Source: Castanea sativa (lineage: Eukaryota; Streptophyta; Magnoliopsida; Fagales; Fagaceae). Taken from it: a DNA stretch of 64,000 nt. Shown in pieces: positions 12,301 through 25,200 of the stretch; the stretch's first letter is position 1; each line of letters starts with the position of its first letter. The position numbers and the translations under genes are program-made. Where the stretch lies: contig NC_134015.1 of assembly GCF_040712315.1 (NCBI RefSeq), positions 59,721,964-59,785,963 on the forward strand, read 5' to 3'. The notes beneath the pieces were generated by a model that saw nothing but the letters and a program-made list of their open reading frames with translations, was not told the origin of the DNA and searched no databases.

Positions 12301-15300
12301 CATCTTCACTTTTCTGAAATAGGTCCCTCTGCCAGAGGAACCAGACACAGAAGATGAAACAGAAATTCGGAAATGGAAGTGGAAAGTTAAAGCTGCAAAA
12401 AAGGAGAATAGCGAGAGGCATTCACAGCGGTGCGATATAGAACTTAAACTTGCTGTAAGAGCTACCTTGATTAGTTGAATCTACTTAGAGCTGTTGGAGC
12501 TCCCAATCAGATTGTGTATTAATTCTTTTAATTGGGAAGCAGGTTGCTCGGAAGATGAAGGATGAGGAAGGCTTCTACTACCCTCACAACCTTGATTTCC
12601 GAGGTCGTGCATACCCCATGCACCCATATTTAAATCATCTTGGATCTGATCTGTGCCGAGGCATCCTAGAGTTTGCGGAGGGGCGTCCTCTTGGAAAGGC
12701 AGGATTAAGGTGGCTGAAGATACATTTGGCAAATTTGTATGCTGGTGGTGTGGATAAGTTATCTTATGAGGGCCGAATAGCATTTGCTGAAAACCATTTG
12801 GATGATATCTTCGATTCTGCAGACAGGCCCCTTGAAGGTAAGCGGTGGTGGTTGGGTGCAGAGGATCCATTTCAATGCTTGGCAGCTTGTATTAATCTCT
12901 CAGAAGCGTTGAGAAACCCCTCCCCAGAAACTACTATATCTCACATGCCTGTCCACCAGGTACTTTTTTCCTTACGTGTGGTCACAAATGTTATTCTGGG
13001 AATATTTTTATTGAGTAAATAATAGCCTAGTATGTACTTGATACTCTGTTTCACTTCAAGAAAAAATCAAAATCAACATACTTCTCTGGAAACTTTTTAA
13101 TCTATAATGAGATGAAACAAAGTGTTTAATCCCCCAAAAGAGGAGAAGGAAGAAAGTTAAATTTGGATGCAATTGTATCAATTGGAACTAAAGTCAGGAT
13201 ATTATTGCATGCATAAATTTTTGTGCTTCTCTATGTGCACACTACTGTCTGCCTGTGTGAATGAGGTTTGCTTCTGCATGTGTTTCATTTGGTAGAAGTG
13301 AATGTTTAGTTTCTTGAAGCTGAATTTTCTTTTTATAATTTACTTTATCAATCTGCTGTTCAGATTGACTGGAAAATTTCTAATAATTATAAAGACTTGA
13401 GCAGGCCTTAAGGTCTATAATGTGGAGGCTTTGCCCCTTATAGGCAACTGGCACATTAATCCATTGTTGGAGGCACACATGCTTATAGTACAGTTTACAT
13501 TTGCGAGAGAGTTTTTTTTTTTTTGGGTAATCTCTTAATAATGGGTTTATATTTGAATCCTTTACACATGCGCTCACACATTCTGCTAAACCCATGCTTT
13601 GGTTTTTTGTCCCAACTCTAGTATTTTCCTTATTGTTTTTTTCTCTCTTGATTCTTCTGCAAGGATGGTTCGTGTAATGGCTTACAACATTATGCTGCCC
13701 TTGGAAGGGACAAGGTAACAAACTTCTCTAATTGCTTTAATAGAAGAAAGATGCAGTACATATAAGATGCACAATGAAGCTCTCTTATACGGATGTATGA
13801 TCTAAGTGTGCTTTTAGGACATATATTCATTAATGAACCTTTCATATTAAGCTAAAATTCTTTTTGGACATAAATTTGATGCTTTAAAACTTGCAACAAA
13901 TAAATTACATATTGAGAGAGAGAGAGAGAGAGAGAGAGAGGTTACATGAGGAAGACTTGGTTCTGCTATATGCATATATGATATATCTTCTCGTGGTTAT
14001 CAAACTACCTCTAGGGGAATTCAAAATTCTCAGACTGCTTAACTCTTGCCAAATTAATTTCCATCCTTCTTGTCTAACATGTGTGTTATACTCCTTACAC
14101 TTCTCTGCAATTTTTTTTTTATTTGTTGATTAAATTGCTTTAATTTCATAGTTGGGAGCGGCTGCGGTAAATCTTGTTGCGGGAGATAAACCTGCAGATG
14201 TTTACTCAGGAATTGCTGCCAGGTTAGCACTCTATCTGTGTGTGTGAGAATATATTAGCAGGGGACAAATTTTTCTGATGGATTGAAAAGAAATCTGTAA
14301 ATGAAAAACCAAATCAAAATGAAAAGTGGAAGGAAGCCCCTTACACACAAAAATAAAAATTCTTCCCTAGTAGCGTAAAATAAAAGAAAATCTCCTGTGA
14401 ATCTTATTTTTTCAAGGCAGTGCAATGAAATCAATTTTGATGACTTTTATTTCTTCAGTATCTGTTTTAGATAAGTCCTTTGTTGACTTGTTCAGGTTGG
14501 ATAGCTCTGTTGGATATCAAATTATTCTTGCATAGATAGGATGGGTTCTAGAAGTGTTTTTACTTTCTTCTCGGTAAAATTTTAAAGGGGGGGGGGGGGG
14601 AGGAGAAAGGGGGAGGACAAATATGCTAGATGATGCCAGGCAAGGTTGTAGCCCACAGTAAGGGATACAATTTAATTGGGGATTAGGAAAGTGAGGGGAA
14701 AAATGAAATTATACCATCCTTACCTGTAACCACTTGCCTTGCATATAGGGATTTATAAGGGGAAATGTACCCAGTACCCTCATTGTTTAACCTACTGTCG
14801 TCTTGTCATAAAAAATCTGATTGAACTTTGTTGTTATGGTTGCAGAGTACTTGATATCATGAGGAGAGATGCAGAGAAAGATCCTGCAAGTAATCCAAAT
14901 GCATTGCATGCGAGGCTTTTAATCAATCAGGTTCTCATCATTATTTGTCATTGTATTTTTATTTTTGTAAAATGGATTAGGATCCTTAAGATCTTTTACG
15001 GTAACTCCACCATGAAGTTCCTAAAATGGATTAAGATCCTATGTTTTCATCATTTTGAAATGAATGGATTGAATTTTGTCACATCATCAATACTTTAAAT
15101 AGATACCAAATTAGTTATTGTCAACATTTGTTTAAAAGTTGGCTCCAATAAGAACTGGTAGGAAGATGATATTAATCCTTGCAATGTGCAATGCACATGA
15201 CTCACTTAACCCAACCAACTGTGTGAGTCATGTTCAATGCACATGACAAGTGTTGTTAAAAGTGTGCTTTAGGCATGCTTAAGCTCAAAGCTCCAAGCTC

Positions 15301-18300
15301 TCAATGTTGCGCTAGCAAAAAAAAGCTCACTTAAAGAAAAATGCTTTAGGCATGCTTTTTGGTGCTTTTTGAAAAAGCACAAAGTATGCCTTTTTTATTT
15401 TTATTTTTATTTTTAATTTTATTGCTAAAAAAAGTGTGGATCATCAAAATTAATTGTTTGATCTTGAAAGAAATGACATGGACCAATAATTTACTACACA
15501 ACCACTATCCTTAGGGTGTTGTATTACACAAACATTGTATTATTTTTTACAATTTATAAGTTACAAACAATGTTAATTTACAATTCTTGTGCCTTTTGGT
15601 CTTTGACTTTAAGATATATGTTGATTGAACCATATACATCATTTGACCATACCTATTATGGTTATGTACTGTTATAAAGCACAAGAGAATTATACAAAAT
15701 ATTATGTCTAAACTTTATATGACTAGATTATTATGATATTAACCATTGATAATTTTTTTCAATTTACTATATAAAAATTTTAAGAATTGAAATAACTTAG
15801 GTAAAATTTGAACTTACAAACATTTTACAATTGCACTTACAGGTAAAATCTACAAATTTTGAGTTATTATTATTATTTTTTATTACATGTTAAGAATATT
15901 TCTATTAGAAGTTATGAGATATTACATTTGAAAACTGTCTTTACTTTAATCAGGCATGTGCTTGTGCTTTGTGCTTAGGCTCCAAAAGGCCTATGCACTT
16001 AAGTGTGCTTAACGCTTTTACTAACACTGACGGGACATCTGTCATTTTCCTATAGGTGGTTGGAGCCCGAGGCTCCAAACATATTTGAAGCCAAACCTTT
16101 TCCTTGTTTTAATATTGATGATGTGGTAAAATCCTATCCAAATATTTCAAAATGAATGGACAGGATTTTCGTTGCTCCACGATAGAATTGCTCTAATAAA
16201 TTTAGAGGATCCTAATCCATGTAAATTCTTGTTCAAGATTATGTATTTGGCGTAGAAGACTGACTGTATTGGCTTAGCTAACACTATTATATTTTATGTG
16301 AATAGGTGGCTCGGAGTTTTTGAATTTTATTTGGCACTGCTTGTGCTGATTGCTCATATTATAATGCTGATAAATTTTTTCATTACTGGGTATCCAATAG
16401 GTGGACCGAAAATTGGTGAAGCAAACAGTAATGACATCAGTGTATGGTGTCACTTATATCGGTGCCCGTGATCAGATCAAGAAGAGATTAAAGGAACGTT
16501 GTGCCATTGCAGATGATTCAGAGCTGTTTGCTGCATCTTGCTATGCTGCGAAGGTGTGAGAATAATACTGAACTGTGTGTCTCTGTGTTTGTGTAATGCA
16601 TGCACTCTCGTGTGCATTGTGTCTTTGAGTCTGCATATATAACTTTGTACTGAATATTTCACTGCATGAGCAGACCACCTTGACTGCCTTAGGAGAGATG
16701 TTTGAAGCTGCAAGAAGCATCATGAGCTGGCTTGGCGATTGTGCAAAGGTGTGTCTCATTTGTTTGGTGATCAATTTGTGTATCAAGCAAGTTCTTTTTC
16801 TTTTTGGGATACCAACAATTTGCTGATCATGCTCTAAGAAGTAACATGTTCATAAAAGAGAGTAACTAAAATGGGAATATTAAGTTAAGATTTGAAATGA
16901 AGAAATGTTCTTAAAGATAGGGGTGACCACTGTTGATAAAAAGAAGTGGGAGAGTCACTTGACATTTTTTGATCGTGTGTAGAGGAGAGCAATTAATACA
17001 CCATTGAGAAAGAGTGAATTGATTCAAGTCAAGGGAATGAAAAAAGGTAGAGAAAGACCTTAACTAACATTAGTATTAGTAAAAAAAAATCTTCAATAAG
17101 GAGATAATAGAAAATATGACTTTGGATAAAATAGAATGGCTTATAGAATTCATGTGGTTGACTATGATTACTTTGTTGAGGATCCATAGCCGGTCCAAAA
17201 TATTGGGACTAGGACTCTGTAGTTGTTATCGTTGTTCTCTTATATATATGACAATTTTTTCATGTATGGAATTGGCTTGGACCTTTCAAGTTTCTTGGTC
17301 AAAGACAGAGCATCATGTACATTTGTTAAAGTGTCTCAAATCCTAGTCTACTAAATGTCCATGTGCCAAATCCTGTTAAGAGGGTAACAAGTTTGGGAAC
17401 TTTGATAGACCTGATTAGTTTCTACTAATATTGATAATATACCTATTGTCTCAAAAGGTTAAGCTACTAGGGAATGGTGAATTTAATGATTTAACCATTA
17501 TTTTAACGCTTTCCCTCAGATGTAGGCCTAGACTCCCCCTCATTCCTCTTTTTATTCTTAACTTTATAAATGGAAAAATTTATTCAATTTGGGCCCCTCA
17601 TTCCTCTTTTTATTCTTCGTTGGTGGCTTTTCCTTTGGTTTGATTCTTCATCGGGCATTACGGGTAACGATTAAGTGCAATAAGAATCCCAAATATGGTT
17701 TTCTTGTTGCCTTTTGCACATATCCATGTATGGTATGGTATAGAGTTTCTGGTGCTAGAATTTTGTTGCATTATTGTAATCTTGTGGTCAGGAAGCAGTG
17801 TAATATTTGTACTCATTGCTGTTGAGCTGCTTACTCTCTGGCAGCTGTCTCTCAACATGATGTTGGCAATGTTAAAGTATATGTTTCTTTTTCAGGTTTT
17901 GTGCTTAGTCGTTATTGCTTATGCTTTTGTAGAAATGTAGTATTGTTCACTATTTTGTACAACTGATACCTAAATTTAATGTATAACAGGTGATAGCTTC
18001 GGAGAATCAACCTGTGCGATGGACCACCCCTCTTGGACTTCCTGTGGTACAACCTTACCGGCAATTGGGAAGGCACCTTGTAATGTTCTTATAAAATTAT
18101 GGAACTTCAAATTGGCTGATGCACTTATTTTTAATGTTAGGACAATTTAAAACAAATACAACATTAAAATTTAGTGTGTCATTAAGGCTGTGTTCAATTT
18201 AATGCAGATTAAGACCTCTCTTCAGGTGTTGACACTACGACGAGAAACTGACAAGGTAGCTTTCTTCAATCTTTTTCTCATATCTTTTTTCCCTAAAGAG

Positions 18301-18440
18301 AAGTGTTGAATTTATGCCAAATTCTTGTCTGATAAATTAGGGCAGTCAATGGATAGAAATCCAGTTATAAAATCAATCCATTTCTGTCCTGATTTGGATT
18401 TAAATCTAAGCTAAAATATCAAATAGAGAGTCTGAACTTA

Positions 18441-18504
<64 letters not shown>

Positions 18505-19298
18505 GTTCAAGTTATACCTTTGTTAGACCATAGATTTCTAATAGATCTAATGGTTAAAATAACACTACTGGCCATGTTAGCATTGAATATTTATTGCTTG
18601 CCAAATCAACTAATCTATTCAATTCAATCACTTATTTTTCTCTCTAGCCTTATCAATTACAACTCTCAAAGCAGAGGGAGATATTTCTCTGCCATGGATG
18701 CACAGAAGAGACCTCATCCTAATGAACTTAATAGCAAATCATTATTGAATGTAAAAGTTTTACCCTATCAACATACTTTCCTATAACCAACTTACCAACA
18801 AGGCCAAGCCCTGTAAAACAGAAAATCTCTTCCTGACGCCAACATCATTCGCATGAAGTTACAATAAAGAGAAATAAACAAGAGAGCACTCAATCAAATA
18901 GAAGAAAGCCAATATGATTATTGGAGTATATCCAACAGATTATTCAAATCCTTTTTTTTTTCATATTTAAAAAAAAAATCTGATGGTTCAAATCTACATC
19001 CAATTTTTAGTTAAAAAGCCACCTTTCATTTCCCTTAGGTAACTACTCTTACTGACATAATTCGCTACGAACTCTCATTCCTCTACCCAGTCCCAGCGAT
19101 ACCACCCTCTCCCTCAACTTTTTGAGAGCTGTAATTATTAAGGAGAGAGAGAGGAAAAAAAAGTATTAAATAGATTAGTTGATTTAGCAAGCATTAAATG
19201 TTCAATGCTGACATGGCCAATGGTGTTATTTTGACCATTAGATCTATTAGAAGTTCATGGTCTAAAAAATGTGTAACTTCAAGTGTAACTTGAACCCA

Positions 19299-19382
<84 letters not shown>

Positions 19383-20143
19383 TAGATCTGAATCAAATTA
19401 GTACTCAGATTTGAGCTGAAATCCTGTGGGATCCACATGAAGTCAACTGGTTACAGCCAGTTACTGATATTTATCCCATATATGATTTTAAAGTTATCTC
19501 ATACTCGAGTTTAAAGGATGTAAGAACCAATCCTTTGATAACTATTTTTTTTTTTTGGTCGCACTTTCATAGGTCATGGTTAAGCGGCAGAGGACAGCTT
19601 TTCCCCCAAATTTTGTGCACTCCCTTGATGGTTCACACATGATGATGACTGCTGTTGCCTGCAAAAAGGCAGGCCTGAACTTTGCAGGTTTGTGCTGAAT
19701 CTCTTCCCACTTTATATATATCACAAACATATGTGCATTAACATGTTTGAAATTTCACCATATGATACCAATGTTTAATTACAGGAGTCCACGATTCATA
19801 TTGGACCCATGCATCTGATGTTGATGAAATGAACAAAATACTCAGAGAAAAGTTTGTTGAACTATACGGGGCCCCAATACTAGAGAATGTAAAGTATCTT
19901 TACTTATAAAAGTTCTTCAACTATGATGGAAGACCTCCCATTTTGTTATTTACTTGTGATTGGTGGTTTGTTATATTACACTCACTGAGGTATGATAATG
20001 TTTGATGATTGCTTTTGTTTTACTTTATACAGTTGTTGGAGAGCTTCCAGAAGTCTTTCCCTAAGTTGAACTTTCCTCCCTTACCAGAGCGGGGAGACTT
20101 TGATCTTAGAGATGTGCTAGAATCTCCTTATTTCTTCAACTAG
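9347..20143 (+). CDS. RPOT: Phage-type organellar DNA-directed RNA polymerase (RPOT)
   Basis: Single-subunit T7-like RNA polymerase that transcribes mitochondrial and/or plastid genes. Nineteen exons in consistent phase: 9347-10186, 10562-10831, 10915-11054, 11146-11212, 11390-11448, 11705-11822, 12024-12137, 12323-12454, 12543-12959, 13664-13714, 14152-14222, 14846-14930, 16401-16553, 16674-16748, 17990-18079, 18208-18255, 19573-19687, 19785-19888, 20033-20143. They total 3060 nt, or 1019 residues, a normal size for RPOT. The N-terminus ([13 protein letters not shown]) is basic and Ser-rich, like an organelle presequence. Catalytic residues align with T7: D720 in [13 protein letters not shown] (D537), K795 and Y803 in [11 protein letters not shown] (K631, Y639), and D952 in HDSYW (D812). 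The protein ends ESPYFFN. Odd features are a low-complexity [10 protein letters not shown] run near residue 140 and transposon-filled introns. The sequence alone does not say whether this is RPOTm, RPOTp or the dual-targeted RPOTmp. Confidence 0.95.
13910..13940. repeat. (GA)n microsatellite in an RPOT intron
   Basis: A run of about 15 GA dinucleotides between the exons ending at 13714 and starting at 14152. Confidence 0.95.
15250..16032. mobile_element. Possible MITE in RPOT intron 12
   Basis: The left part AGTGTTGTTAAAAGTGTGC and the right part ending AACGCTTTTACTAACACT are imperfect inverted copies. Both flanks also hold paired GGCATGCTT / GCTTAGGCTCC-type motifs. The interior is AT-rich and non-coding. 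The exact ends and target duplication are unclear. Confidence 0.45.
18439..18500. repeat. (AT)n(AG)n compound microsatellite
   Basis: About 10 AT units followed by about 20 AG units. It directly precedes the left arm of the inverted-repeat element at 18501-19304. A similar tract follows the right arm. Confidence 0.95.
18501..19304. mobile_element. Long-inverted-repeat element in RPOT intron 16
   Basis: About 140 bp at each end are inverted copies. The left arm contains ATGAGTTCAAGTTATAC, TTAGACCATAGATTTCTAAT, AGATCTAATGGTTAAAATAA and GCCAAATCAACTAATCTATT. The right arm carries the complements of each in reverse order. The centre (about 18640-19160) has no ORF. The arms are long for a MITE; a Mutator-like (MULE) non-autonomous element is possible, but no 9-bp duplication can be read because both outer flanks are AT/AG microsatellite. 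Confidence 0.75.
19303..19379. repeat. (AT)n(AG)n compound microsatellite, second copy
   Basis: About 16 AT units then about 20 AG units, in the same order as the tract at 18439-18500 and abutting the right arm of the inverted-repeat element. Confidence 0.95.
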
Positions 20144-21627
20144 TCTGAGCCAAATGCTTACTTCAGTAGTGCCCCTTCTTAACTTGGACTCTGTATCTCT
20201 GTCATTATCTGTCATTCAATGGAAGGTGATTACAGCTTAGCTCTTCCATTCATCAGGCATGAGATTGTCAAGGCAAGGTCCTATAGGCCATTATAGAAAT
20301 AAAGTTGAGAAGAAACTCAAGGTTCGGCTACCCGCAATCAGTTTCCTGCAGGAATTCTTGTACATATTGTCAAAACAGAATGCGTTCAGCCATTAGCAGG
20401 AAATATCCCAAACAAGGGATTCGGTCCTATCTTCTCCATCTGCTACTTCAAAAGGAACTGAGAAAATGAGATGGATGTAATGTGCAGTATTTTTGGAAAG
20501 AACAGGAACAGCTCCAACATTTTTTTGATGAGTAGGGCTTGGTATAAAACAGAGGAAGTTAGAGCTTCAACACTTTAGGGGATTAAAACAAATTAGCAAA
20601 GGATGATAGTCCTGGATACCATATCAAGGTTCTATATCTTCAGAAACAATGAGTGCAACAAGTCTCAGTGGGCTTCTGATAATTTTGCTCAACTAGTCTA
20701 TTGGGTTGTTGGCAGTGTCTTTCTTTGTGAGTATAGTTTACCATTTCATGTGTAGAATGTATTCTGATGCTAGTTATTGTCCTCCCTTTTGATTCTTTCT
20801 CTGATTCAAAGCAACATTTTCCAATTGATTCTAAAGAAATAAAGAGAGAAAATAATACATTTTGAGTTGCTTAATATGCTTGCAGTACATAACTACATAT
20901 CCCCCATCAATTGATGCATCCTCTTTTAAGTTTTTTAAACAATGGCCTGGTCTCCCCTCATAATATTACAAAGAAAAGGGCTAAACCAATGACAAGAATT
21001 GAGGTCTGATTTATTAGAATATCCATTCTGATTGTCAGCAATGTATATGAATATGATCTATGCATAAGCGTTCATCCAAGTGGTTCATCCAAGTGGATAG
21101 GCATCTGTCTGTGCCTTCCAACTAATGATTGGCTATGTCAAAATTGTCTGGATGGTAGTGGAGGGAACATGGGGTGCAGTTCTTCATCACAAAACTGAGG
21201 GAAAGTGGTTGAGTTGGAACTAGAATTAGTAGTATTAAAAAGATTAAATATTTTTAGTGGAATTCACACCACGTATCTCTCATGGGAAAAACTTTTTTTT
21301 TTTTTTTTTTTTTTTTTTCTCAAGAAAATGGAACGTATTTGAGCACAAAGGCCGTCATTTGGGGGGGGGGGGGGGGGGTGTCATATGGGTAGTTCTACGG
21401 CTACGAATTATTTCACAACTTATTTGTCACAATTTTAATGTGCCAGACTGTGAGTAGTTAATTATTACACACATGAATCCACCATTTTTTCTTTACAAAT
21501 TACACTCTATTATGTCACAGTTATGGTAAGAAATTGTGAAAAATTATGTGGTTCTAGATTTTTCTTGAGCGATATAGGCAATATTTCACCCTAAGACGAT
21601 TTTATGCGACCCCCTCTCCACCGAAAA
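20144..21627. other. RPOT 3' UTR and intergenic spacer
   Basis: Probably 3' UTR for the first several hundred bases. After about 20900 it is AT-rich spacer with a poly-T run (21292-21318) and an 18-base G run (21361-21378). No gene was seen. Confidence 0.55.
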
Positions 21628-21742
21628 TTATATGCTGTACCCGGCATATATGCCGGGTGTCTCACACAGGGGCGGGCCCCACAGTGTGTGGGACCCGCCA
21701 CTGTGTGAGTGACCCGGCATATATGCCGGGTACACCATATAC
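21628..21742. repeat. Near-perfect long hairpin with nested palindromes
   Basis: Positions 21636-21683 and 21687-21734 are 48-base inverted copies with about 4 mismatches and only GTG between them. Weaker pairing (TATATG/CATATA) extends the stem outward. Each arm starts with its own 18-base palindrome, CCCGGCATATATGCCGGG, so the DNA could form a cruciform with side arms. The segment is GC-rich in an AT-rich spacer. CCCTCTCCAC occurs just outside on both sides. It may be a small foldback element. Confidence 0.85.
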
Positions 21743-22225
21743 CGGCTCCCTCTCCACACACACTTGCGGAACCTACACACTGTGAGGGGGACATTGTATA
21801 AAGCTATAAGTTAATTTTTCCTAGAAAATTAAAGATAAAAACTATCCTAAGCTAGCCCTGTCTCTGTTCCCCCACTCCCACACAAAAATAAATAAATAAA
21901 TAAATCTAAAGCAAAAACGAAGAGTACAATAACGGATCAAATTGAATGTGCGTGCAATTTCAGACCGGTTTTTAATTGCAAAATTAGAGAATTTCCAGTA
22001 TGAACGACATATTGAAGATGTACAGATGGAAGATGTATTAAGGTATAGCATTGTCCATGCCGACGAATTCAACATAAGTGGCAGTCACTTGAGTATTTAG
22101 GGACAACGTTACACTCAGAAAACAATTGATTTTTGCATACTGACTTTGTGATGTTTTCTGGATCCATATGGTTGTGCAGTGCAGTATGGGTCCATTATAT
22201 TACTAAAAGTGAAAACCAAGTGAAA
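21743..22225. other. Spacer and transporter 3' UTR
   Basis: Short AT-rich spacer with a (AAAT)n run near 21888-21905. The part next to 22226 is presumably the 3' UTR of the minus-strand transporter gene. Nothing else was seen. Confidence 0.5.
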
Positions 22226-25200
22226 TCATACATGTGGGTGATTCTCTTTGTACAGGGCATAGGCATCACTATATATTGCCACCATATTTGAAAACACAGC
22301 AAGAGCAATCATGAAAACAGATAGTATCTTGTCCTTCTTTGTTGCTATGCCATGACGATCCCTGAAGCAGCATAAAAATAGAATGACAAAGGAAGTGGAT
22401 GAGAAAAACTTAAATAGCTCTAAGCCATTTGAAGCAAAGTCATGTATAATATCAGCTTACAGCCTGCGAACCATGTTGATAAAAACCCAACCATAATTCA
22501 TCAATCAGAGTTCATGTATTTCACAGCTAACCTAAACATATTTGACCACTAGCCATCTTAAGTAAGTAGGTTCTTAATTTTCCTGCAAACTCAACGTTGC
22601 TAAATGTCAAAGCACCAAAATCAATTGGAAAAACCTTGATAGCAGAAGGCATGTGTGCTAAAAAGGGGACTATGTTAACTTGTCACAAGTGGTCAGGAAC
22701 ATTTGGATTCCTTTCATTAGGGATAAGAGCCCAAACATCAAGTGGACATTGACATGTACAGAGACAGCAAAAGAAATGTTGTATATTAGTAAAATATATG
22801 ATCTTGTCACCTAAACAGCTTTGCGATTTCCCTTCCATCCATATGTTTCAATCATTAGTGTATTTTAGAATAATTTACTAACTCATGTAGACATACCTTT
22901 ACTATAGTTGAAAATGATAACAAGTACTTCTTATAAAGACTTACCTTAAAGCAATGGCTGCAGGAAAGATAAATCCTATGCAAACTGTAGCTGTTGCTCC
23001 ACTGAACTGGAAAACATCCCATATGTTGGGTATAAAATTGGCACCCAAGAAAACAAGCAAAAGGAGCCCAATGCTGATCAATCCAAACCTCAGGTTATCT
23101 AAAACCAGAGGCCTAGCTGAAGGAAAGAGAAGGCCATCCAAATTGAGGCGCAGTGGATAGAAGAGAATTGGGAAAACAAGCATAAGGTGGAGAGCATAGC
23201 TGATGCGAACGATATCATTGAGCAGAGAGCCATATGGAATGCCAAGGTCGGTGTTGAAGTTGGCCAGCACATCATCAAGAGTTGAGTCACCAAATAGGAG
23301 GAAACCAAAGAAGCTTGTTAGAACGTAGACAATAGAGCACAGAGCCAATGATGTCTGCACAACTGGTCGTATCAGGGAAGAGTCTTCAAGCTCATTGTCT
23401 ATTGTATGTACTGCATAATCCAGAAAATGAAATCTCTCACAAATGTTATCCATTTTTCCTTGGCAAAAAAAAGAAGAAAAGAATAATCATTGTAACAGAG
23501 GACTCAGTCAATTGGGCAAGGATGATAAGTGACTAACACAATATGCTGGCTTACAAAAATTGAACATCTAGTTTTCTGGCTACATCTTAATTTGGGGTTG
23601 GGGGTGGGGGGGAGGAGGAATGCCTACAGCTTCTCCCAATTTGACCAGGCCCCATGAGTAGGACTTCGGCAATAACATAATTGGCAGATCCAAGATGTAC
23701 TACTACAAGCAAAAGTGGTTCAAATAGATATTGGTTGTGTTTGAAAGGTTATAAATTGATTGACAAGTCCAATCCTAATATTGGGGGGGGGGGGGGGGGG
23801 GTGGTTTGGAAATCAATAACACAGAAAGGAATCCATAGAGCAGAAATTATAATATTTCTAATTCCTCGTAAGAACCTGCCTTTAATGGTGAAAATCTAGC
23901 ACATCAAAGAAAGTTTTCAACACCGTATTCAAGTTACAGAAAAATCATCAAATTAACAAATTATCAATAAATGAATAAAGTAGGCAAGGAAGAGTCTGGA
24001 GCCTTCCTATTTGTTGATGAAATGACAAGATTTGAGTAAAATCCCTCTACCATAGGGCATCCAAAAAAACCACAATTCTGTTATTCTCCTAGCAGGAAGA
24101 TTAAGGTTCTATTCCAAGATGAATACTTCCTTCACCAGTTTTCACAGAGAGCCAAAACCAAAAATTGATCTAAAAAAATATGCCTTCATTCACTATGCAT
24201 GCAGATGTGTAGAGCAGATGTTTATATTGTAGACTTTCCATTTATGATATGATCAGCAAACATACCATTAAAGTGGCATATGAATGCTGTCACAAGAACT
24301 GGGACAACTGTGAACAGATTCCAAATAGATGTCATATCAGTAACGTTAGGCAGCAACCTGGGCACCGCAATACTTCCATTAAAAAATTTGATAATTGTGA
24401 TTCCTGCAGTTATAACCAGAAATACAACAGCCAGTGCAACTGCTAAAGCAGATGAGTATCTCAGTGAATCTGCAAGCATGAAAAGCTTGAATCATTCATC
24501 ACAAACATGTCAAAAATGTAGATATTATAAAAATGCTGGAGCTATTGTTCCATTAGATTACTGGTGGCAGAGATGAAGATGATGTGGATTTTTTGAGGAA
24601 TGTGTATTGTGTATTCGTGTCAGGTATTACTTGCATAAAAAGACATGGAACTTCCAGACTCCTACATTTATTGTGAGAAGGAACAGGATTTGCATTGATG
24701 TCTTGCTCAATCTTTTAGTGTTCAGAAACAAGTGATCACATCAAATGCAAGTAGTGTAGGAAGAAACATAATGCTTAGACTTACGAATATAACAGAAAGT
24801 GCAAAAGCAAATTAGTCTAATATGTTATATCAATCATGTGCTTTAAACACTGATATGAGAACTTAAAAAAAGCTGGTGTGGCAACTCCAATAGATAAACA
24901 TGCCTTATGAAATACTCAGACAATAAAAAATTGGTATTGCAATTATTGTGTAGTAATTTGTTTGACATTGAAGATTACAAATCATACACCATCGATCTGA
25001 AAGTGCCAAGTGAGATGGAGAAACTATCATGTAGTCTTACACTTGGGATTTAAACTGGTATTTGTTAATTCTTACAAGATTAGTGGAGTAGACATTTACC
25101 CATCCGCTTAAAGCATGCCAATGGAGCAAATATAGAAATAGTTGTAACAAGAAGAACAAAGGTACGCCCATTCCACCAGTGCTCACCAAACCACCCTTCC

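Noticed and set aside
21591..21794. Minus-strand frame with Cys and His residues resembling a metal-binding peptide
   Set aside because: It is a translation of the GC-rich hairpin at 21636-21734; the two halves of the peptide reflect the inverted arms.
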